Assembly (NCBI GenBank): GCA_046316615.1
Contig: JBKDAN010000014.1
Span: forward strand, 9,291 to 73,290
Source of the DNA: BJHL01 sp040378885
GTDB lineage: Bacteria > Planctomycetota > Phycisphaerae > Phycisphaerales > UBA1924
Reading direction: 5' to 3'
DNA length: 64,000 bases
The translations under genes were made by a program, and so were the position numbers. Below the pieces are notes generated by a model. The model searched no databases. It was not told the DNA's origin and saw only the letters and a program-made list of their open reading frames with translations. This document shows positions 59,624 through 64,000 of this stretch, piece after piece (position 1 is the stretch's first letter; every line of letters starts with the position of its first letter).

Positions 59624-61429
59624 TCACAGCTTGAACCGACCAACCAGCCCTTGCAGCCGCTCGCTCTGCTGGCTCAGCGTCGCCGCCGCCTGAGCCATCT
59701 GTCCTGCACCCTGACTGCTCTCGCGCGTCACGGTGTTGATTGTCTCGACAGCTTTGCTGATCTGCTGGCTCGCCGCCGACTGCTGTTCCGCAGCCGCCGC
59801 GATGCTCTGCACCATGCTGGCCAGACCCACGCTGCTCTGATTGATGCGACCAAGCGCCTGCCCCGCGCTGTTCGCGAGCTCCACGCCCTTGGTAACACGC
59901 TGGCTGCCGCTTTCAATCAGTTGCACCGCACTGGTCGTCTGCGACTGAATCTCGCGGATGCTCGAACCGACCTCCTCGGTCGCCTTCTGCGTGCGTTCTG
60001 CAAGTTTGCGCACTTCATCCGCGACAACCGCGAACCCGCGCCCATGCTCGCCCGCACGCGCCGCTTCAATCGCCGCGTTGAGCGCCAGCAGATTCGTCTG
60101 ATCCGCGATGTCATTGATGACCTTGATGATCTCGCCGATCTGCTCGCTCTTCGAGCCCAGCTCGGTCACGGCTGTCGCGCTGCGATTCACATCGTCCGCG
60201 ATCGCCTTGATTTCCGTCACGGTCTGCGACACCACTGCGCTGCCGCCAGTTGCATCTTCTTGGCTTGCCTTCGCGGCCTTGCTCGCATCGCTGCCGCGCT
60301 GGCTCACTTCCTGCACGCTCGCGGCCATTTCCTCCACCGCCGCGCTCACCTGCTGCGTCTGTTGCTCCTGCTGCGTCAGACCGCGGGCCATCTCTTCGCT
60401 GCTCGCCGAGATCTCCGTCGCCGCCGCCGTCACCTCGCGCGTCGCTCCGGCGACTTCCGTGATGATCTTGTGCAGGTTGCCCACGAAGTGATCCACGCCC
60501 ACGCTGAGCCGGCCGATTTCATCGCCCCGGTTCATGTTCGTGCGCTTCGTCAGGTCGCCGTCGCCGCTCGCAAGGTCATTGATCAGCCCCACCAGTTGAT
60601 TGAGCGGCTTACCCAGCAGCACGCGGAGCATCACCACAAATCCGCCAATCGCGCACACCACCAGCGGCACCGTCCATGCCAGTCCACCGGTAATGAACCC
60701 CGCGACCTGGTCATCCATCTTGTTGAGCGGCATGATGATCTCATACGCGCCATGCATGTCGCCTTCCTTCCAGCTTTCCATCTGGAAGCCAAGCATGTCC
60801 TTGCCGTCGTAGTTGCCTTCCGCGTCGCGAGTATCGTACTTCGCCGGGTCGCCGTGGCAGCCCATGCAGCTCGCATCGAGCTTGATCGCCCGCATGTAGT
60901 GCAGCGTGTTGGTAGTCGAATCGATCTCGCCGATGGAGTCCTTCCCGCCTGATTCCACCTGCTCCGTCAGCTTGCGCAGCAGAGCCTCACGGAAGCTTCC
61001 CTTTGGCGGCGTGTTGTCCTTGTTCCGCGCGTCAAACGCCGGAACCTTGAACTCCAGGTTCTCGCGCTCCGCGGCTTCCTGCGCCGCTGTCCAGCCCGCC
61101 ACCACCGGAATCGTCTTGTAGAACTCCGTGGTGTTGTAGTGCTTGCCCTTGCTCACATGCTCCAGCGCATCGGTCACCAGTTTCTCGCGATCAAACGAGC
61201 CGGCGGCGTGCAGCTTGCTCACATGGTTCTTCGTCTCGTCGGCCAGCGCCGTGAACGACGACGCTTTCTCCATCAGGTTCTGCTTCGCGTCATTCTCATA
61301 GCCGCGAATGAACACCACGTAGTTCACCGCCACCACGGTCAGCACCACCCCGATCACTACCGTGACGATCTTGGGTGTGAGCCCGAACCCTCGCCGATCC
61401 ACCACCTGCGTTCGCTGCTTCTGTGACAT
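59624..61429 (-). CDS. Methyl-accepting chemotaxis protein with c-type haem sensor domain
   Basis: A 601-aa chemoreceptor. Membrane segment 20-40, then an extracytoplasmic Tll0287/DUF3365-type domain with the CxxCH haem-attachment motif CMGCH (Cys188, Cys191, His192), a second membrane segment (VPLVVCAIGGFVVMLRVLL), HAMP and a long signalling coiled coil with the intact tip (DIADQTNLLALNAAIEAARAGEHGRGF). It would sense a redox signal or a gas at the haem. GGGAGG precedes ATG 61429. It is the second chemoreceptor in the window, and no che gene is adjacent. Confidence 0.92.
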   Translation of the reverse strand: MSQKQRTQVVDRRGFGLTPKIVTVVIGVVLTVVAVNYVVFIRGYENDAKQNLMEKASSFTALADETKNHVSKLHAAGSFDREKLVTDALEHVSKGKHYNTTEFYKTIPVVAGWTAAQEAAERENLEFKVPAFDARNKDNTPPKGSFREALLRKLTEQVESGGKDSIGEIDSTTNTLHYMRAIKLDASCMGCHGDPAKYDTRDAEGNYDGKDMLGFQMESWKEGDMHGAYEIIMPLNKMDDQVAGFITGGLAWTVPLVVCAIGGFVVMLRVLLGKPLNQLVGLINDLASGDGDLTKRTNMNRGDEIGRLSVGVDHFVGNLHKIITEVAGATREVTAAATEISASSEEMARGLTQQEQQTQQVSAAVEEMAASVQEVSQRGSDASKAAKASQEDATGGSAVVSQTVTEIKAIADDVNRSATAVTELGSKSEQIGEIIKVINDIADQTNLLALNAAIEAARAGEHGRGFAVVADEVRKLAERTQKATEEVGSSIREIQSQTTSAVQLIESGSQRVTKGVELANSAGQALGRINQSSVGLASMVQSIAAAAEQQSAASQQISKAVETINTVTRESSQGAGQMAQAAATLSQQSERLQGLVGRFKL

Positions 61430-61645
61430 CACGTCCTCCCTGTTTCTCGCGCTCTGAACCCCCGAAGAAACCCGGGCACGGCGCGTGGATTCAGGAATCG
61501 GAAAGAAAATTGCCGGGATTAACCTTGGAACTGGATTTTCATGTCTTGATCTCGGTGACGTCGTCGAAGCTTCCCCAATACTGGTTTTCCCCCGTCCAGG
61601 AGCCCACTCCTTCGCGCAACCAGAGACCGCCCTTACTCTTGCTTT

Positions 61646-63070
61646 GTGCCCGACGACAACATTCGCGATCGCGACCATCTCCTGTCCGATCCCCCGCCGC
61701 CATGGGGCACTGAAACGTTCGACGAACGCATGGCACGTCTCAATAAGCGGGCCCGCGCCCTGCCCGATGTGCCAGGTGTCTACCTCATGAAGGACGCCTC
61801 GGGTGTCGTCATCTACATTGGCAAGGCCCTGCGCCTGCCCGATCGCGTCAGCAGCTACTTCGTTTCAAGCACCGATCTGGGTTTTCACAAGCAGCCCATG
61901 CTCGATGTCGTGCATGACTTCGACTTCCTCACGTGTGAGAGCGAGTGGGAGGCGTTGCTCACTGAGAACCGTCTCATCAAGGACACCAAGCCGCGTTTCA
62001 ACGTGCGCCTGCTCGACGACAAGACCTTCCCGTATCTCGTCGTCACACAGCGTGAAGACTTTGCCCGCATCTTTGTGACTCGCAACCCCACCGGTGCAGG
62101 AGACGACGAGACCCGCGAGCTGCTCAAAGGCGCCAAGGTCTTCGGCCCCTTCGCCAACGCCGGTGCGCTGCGCGAAGCCGTGCAGGTTCTCCAGCGCGTC
62201 TTCAAGTTCCGCACCTGCAAGATCGACATCATCGACGGCGACGAGAAGAACAAGTTCTTCCGCCCCTGCCTGCTCTACAACATCAACCAGTGCACAGCGC
62301 CCTGCGCCGCCAAGATCGGTAAAGACGAATATGCCGCCGATGTCGATCGCTTTGTGAAGTTCCTGGGCACCAAGCAAAGCGTCATGCTGCGTGAACTCCG
62401 CGATGAAATGGAGAAGGCCAGTAAGGAACTTCGCTTCGAGAAGGCCGCGAGCCTGCGCGACCAAATCCGCGCTATCGAACGCCTCGCCGAACGCGGCACT
62501 ACCGCCCAAGGCTGGCAGCCCGAAACCGAAGCGTTGATCTTTGAGCCTGAAAAGGCACTCAAAAGCCTGCAGAAAACCCTCGAGCTTGACGAAGAGATCC
62601 GGTGCATCGAAGGCATCGACATCGCCCACCTGCAAGGCAACGAAACCGTCGGCAGCAAGGTCTGCTTCATCGACGGTCGTCCGTTCAAAAACGAATACCG
62701 CCGCTACAAGATTCAAACTGTCGACAACGACGATTACAGCAGTATCCGCGAAGTCGTCAGCCGCCGCTACCGCGAAGCCGGCGAAGGCAACGAACTCTTC
62801 CCCGACGTCATCCTCATCGACGGCGGTCTGGGCCAACTGCACGCTGCTCTCGAAGCGTTCGCGTCGCTGCAGCGCAAGCCACCCATGGTCATCTCGCTCG
62901 CGAAGAAGGAAGAGCTGATCTACGTGCAGGAGCGCAGCGAGCCGATCCGCCTGGGCCGCGAGAATCTGGGACTCAAGCTGCTCCAGTCCATCCGCGACGA
63001 AGCCCACCGCTTCGCTCAGCACTATCACCATGTCCTCCGCCGCAAGAAGACGCTGGAGGAAGATACGTGA
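61646..63070 (+). CDS. uvrC: UvrABC excinuclease subunit C, lacking the C-terminal HhH domain
   Basis: UvrC makes the dual incisions in nucleotide-excision repair. Present: the GIY-YIG nuclease (PGVYLMKDASGVVIYIGKA), the cysteine cluster CLLYNINQCTAPC, the UVR domain (ELRDEMEKASKELRFEKAASLRDQ) and the RNase H-like C-terminal nuclease (CIEGIDIAHLQGNETVGSKV, PDVILIDGGLGQLHAAL). The protein is 474 aa, versus about 600 in most bacteria: it stops after HHVLRRKKTLEEDT, so the helix-hairpin-helix DNA-binding domain is missing. The stop overlaps the next gene's GTG in the GTGA arrangement. Start GTG 61646 with TACTCT 6 nt upstream suggests a leaderless mRNA. Confidence 0.93.
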   Translation: MPDDNIRDRDHLLSDPPPPWGTETFDERMARLNKRARALPDVPGVYLMKDASGVVIYIGKALRLPDRVSSYFVSSTDLGFHKQPMLDVVHDFDFLTCESEWEALLTENRLIKDTKPRFNVRLLDDKTFPYLVVTQREDFARIFVTRNPTGAGDDETRELLKGAKVFGPFANAGALREAVQVLQRVFKFRTCKIDIIDGDEKNKFFRPCLLYNINQCTAPCAAKIGKDEYAADVDRFVKFLGTKQSVMLRELRDEMEKASKELRFEKAASLRDQIRAIERLAERGTTAQGWQPETEALIFEPEKALKSLQKTLELDEEIRCIEGIDIAHLQGNETVGSKVCFIDGRPFKNEYRRYKIQTVDNDDYSSIREVVSRRYREAGEGNELFPDVILIDGGLGQLHAALEAFASLQRKPPMVISLAKKEELIYVQERSEPIRLGRENLGLKLLQSIRDEAHRFAQHYHHVLRRKKTLEEDT

Positions 63071-63369
63071 CGCCCAACGAGTTACAGGTGCGACGCTGGA
63101 CCTACATGGGATGGACGTTGCAGTTCATTGGATTTGGACTCATGTTCGTCAACTTCCAGATACTCACGGCGACGCATGGCTGGCACCAATTGCTGTTTCC
63201 GCTGCCGCTCGTGGTGTTCGCAGCCGCAGCAGGATGCTTTGGACGCATGATTTACCTCAAGCGTCGCAATGAGTCGCTTGCCGGTAGCGGGGCCTGCCAC
63301 GGCTGCGGCTACACCTTCTCCACCGGCATGCACACCTGCCCCGAGTGCGGCCAGCAACGCCGGGTGTGA
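63067..63369 (+). CDS. Small membrane protein with C-terminal zinc ribbon
   Basis: A 100-aa protein with two hydrophobic segments (WTLQFIGFGLMFVNFQIL and LLFPLPLVVFAAAAGCFG) and a Cys4 zinc-ribbon end, CHGCGYTFSTGMHTCPECG. It overlaps the uvrC stop by 4 bases (GTGA), so it is translationally coupled to it. No family is recognised. The coupling with a truncated UvrC is suggestive but the architecture does not restore a HhH domain. Confidence 0.75.
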   Translation: MTPNELQVRRWTYMGWTLQFIGFGLMFVNFQILTATHGWHQLLFPLPLVVFAAAAGCFGRMIYLKRRNESLAGSGACHGCGYTFSTGMHTCPECGQQRRV

Positions 63370-63411
63370 CAGCAATTCTTCCGTCTCACGTGGCTCGTCG
63401 AGTTCACGTCT

Positions 63412-63840
63412 TTACGCGCCTGACCCATTCAGCAGATTGGCGCGAGCGATCGCTTCCCGCAGTACCCATGCGGGTGCCCGCAGCGTAACTTCGCCAACGG
63501 CAATCTCCGGCAAACGCGCGCTGGCTCGCTTCTCTCGCACCAGTTGCACGGGCACACTGCTGGCCTTGGCTCCGCACCAGCGCAGCACCGCTGCCGGCAT
63601 GATGTGAACAAAGGCGTCATCCACCGCGAAGTGCACGGACCAGCCCATGTTGACGATGTCCTTCTTGACGGACTGAAAGTTGTGACGCATGGCTCCCGTG
63701 CCGATCTCCTGTGGCGGATGCCGTTTGTGCAGTGCGTTGAAGATCTCATCCACCGGCCCGCGCAGCAGCGCGTACACGATGGCGAGATCGACCGGCACCA
63801 TGATGCACACGATCAGAAGAATGACAGCCCACGTTGGCAT
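63412..63840 (-). CDS. Small membrane-anchored protein, unknown function
   Basis: A 142-aa protein: N-terminal membrane segment (WAVILLIVCIMVPVDLAIVYALL) followed by a soluble domain with conserved-looking stretches (PPQEIGTGAMRHNFQSVKKDIVNMGWSVHFAVDD, VHIMPAAVLRWCGAKA). No family is recognised. It converges with the zinc-ribbon gene. Confidence 0.72.
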   Translation of the reverse strand: MPTWAVILLIVCIMVPVDLAIVYALLRGPVDEIFNALHKRHPPQEIGTGAMRHNFQSVKKDIVNMGWSVHFAVDDAFVHIMPAAVLRWCGAKASSVPVQLVREKRASARLPEIAVGEVTLRAPAWVLREAIARANLLNGSGA

Positions 63841-63880
63841 GGAGATCGCTACGCCGGTGCGATCGCCGCGTTACAGCCTC

Positions 63881-64000
63881 TCAGCACCTGCCGCCGGCAA
63901 GCACGTCAAGGAAGTCGATCACATCCACATCTTCAGGATGCATGCCGTTGTTGTTGAAGTCACCATCGCTGCAGGACGGGCCTGTGCTGCACGCACCGCC
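63881..64000 (-). CDS. Dockerin-like protein, C-terminal end only (5' part outside window)
   Basis: The last 39 codons of a gene entering from the right edge. It reads DGDFNNNGMHPEDVDVIDFLDVLAGG and ends in RC then stop, the same dockerin-like design as in the protein at 57200. No more can be said without the upstream sequence. Confidence 0.75.
   Translation of the reverse strand, partial: GGACSTGPSCSDGDFNNNGMHPEDVDVIDFLDVLAGGRC

Overview
This window looks like a chromosomal segment of a high-GC planctomycete, most likely class Phycisphaerae. The taxonomic clues are pseudopilin-like proteins with an N-terminal prepilin cleavage motif, dockerin-like tails of the form DFNNNG..PEDxDVIDFFNxLAG, surface proteins ending in a PAPG/PVPG + hydrophobic + poly-Arg sorting tail, and tandem P-domain/S74 surface proteins. 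No rRNA, insertion sequence, phage or CRISPR was seen. Most of the content is housekeeping, carried on both strands in short operons.

Layout. 0-6 kb: recJ (cut by the window edge), manA, a class I glutamine amidotransferase, a Tat-exported nucleoside-sugar epimerase-like protein, a TPR protein. 6-10.2 kb: a four-gene minus-strand operon (surface protein with sorting tail, PQQ-type beta-propeller with dockerin-like end, pseudopilin, BFD-type [2Fe-2S] protein) preceded by a convincing cobalamin riboswitch; this is the most interesting functional unit. 10-20.7 kb: ispF, a lipoprotein, MBL-fold hydrolase, queA, arylamine N-acetyltransferase, a fused ABC permease, small membrane proteins, recQ. 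20.7-21 kb: a long inverted repeat, second hairpin, G-tract cluster and terminator that may be a structured RNA. 21.6-35 kb: deoxyhypusine-synthase-like protein, chemoreceptor, ftsH, second BFD protein, LpxH-like phosphoesterase, GNAT, dxs, a RibB protein with a degenerate GTP-cyclohydrolase half, LuxR-type regulator, lipoprotein, SRPBCC protein. 34.7-43.5 kb: two tandem P-domain/S74 proteins, rlmN, subtilase, CPBP protease, rpsT. 43.7-52.7 kb: tRNA-Arg(ACG), AONS/KBL-type aminotransferase, ABC-F ATPase, fusA, a sorted surface protein, adenylate kinase. 52.8-64 kb: dprA, gyrA, an exported protein with tandem repeats, a class-A-beta-lactamase-like catalytic core and dockerin-like ends, a haem-binding chemoreceptor, uvrC lacking its C-terminal HhH domain, a zinc-ribbon membrane protein, and the end of another dockerin-like protein.

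Two signals run across the whole window. First, at least ten loci carry arms made of 3-5 reiterations of a 7- or 8-bp word, usually as imperfect inverted pairs next to a purine tail of the GGGG(A)AAGG type; they lie between genes but also in frame inside rlmN, ribB and probably gyrA. They resemble in design the short tandemly repeated repetitive sequences of cyanobacteria. Second, several genes have a -10-like TACNNT hexamer 5-9 nt before the start codon and no Shine-Dalgarno sequence, suggesting leaderless mRNAs.
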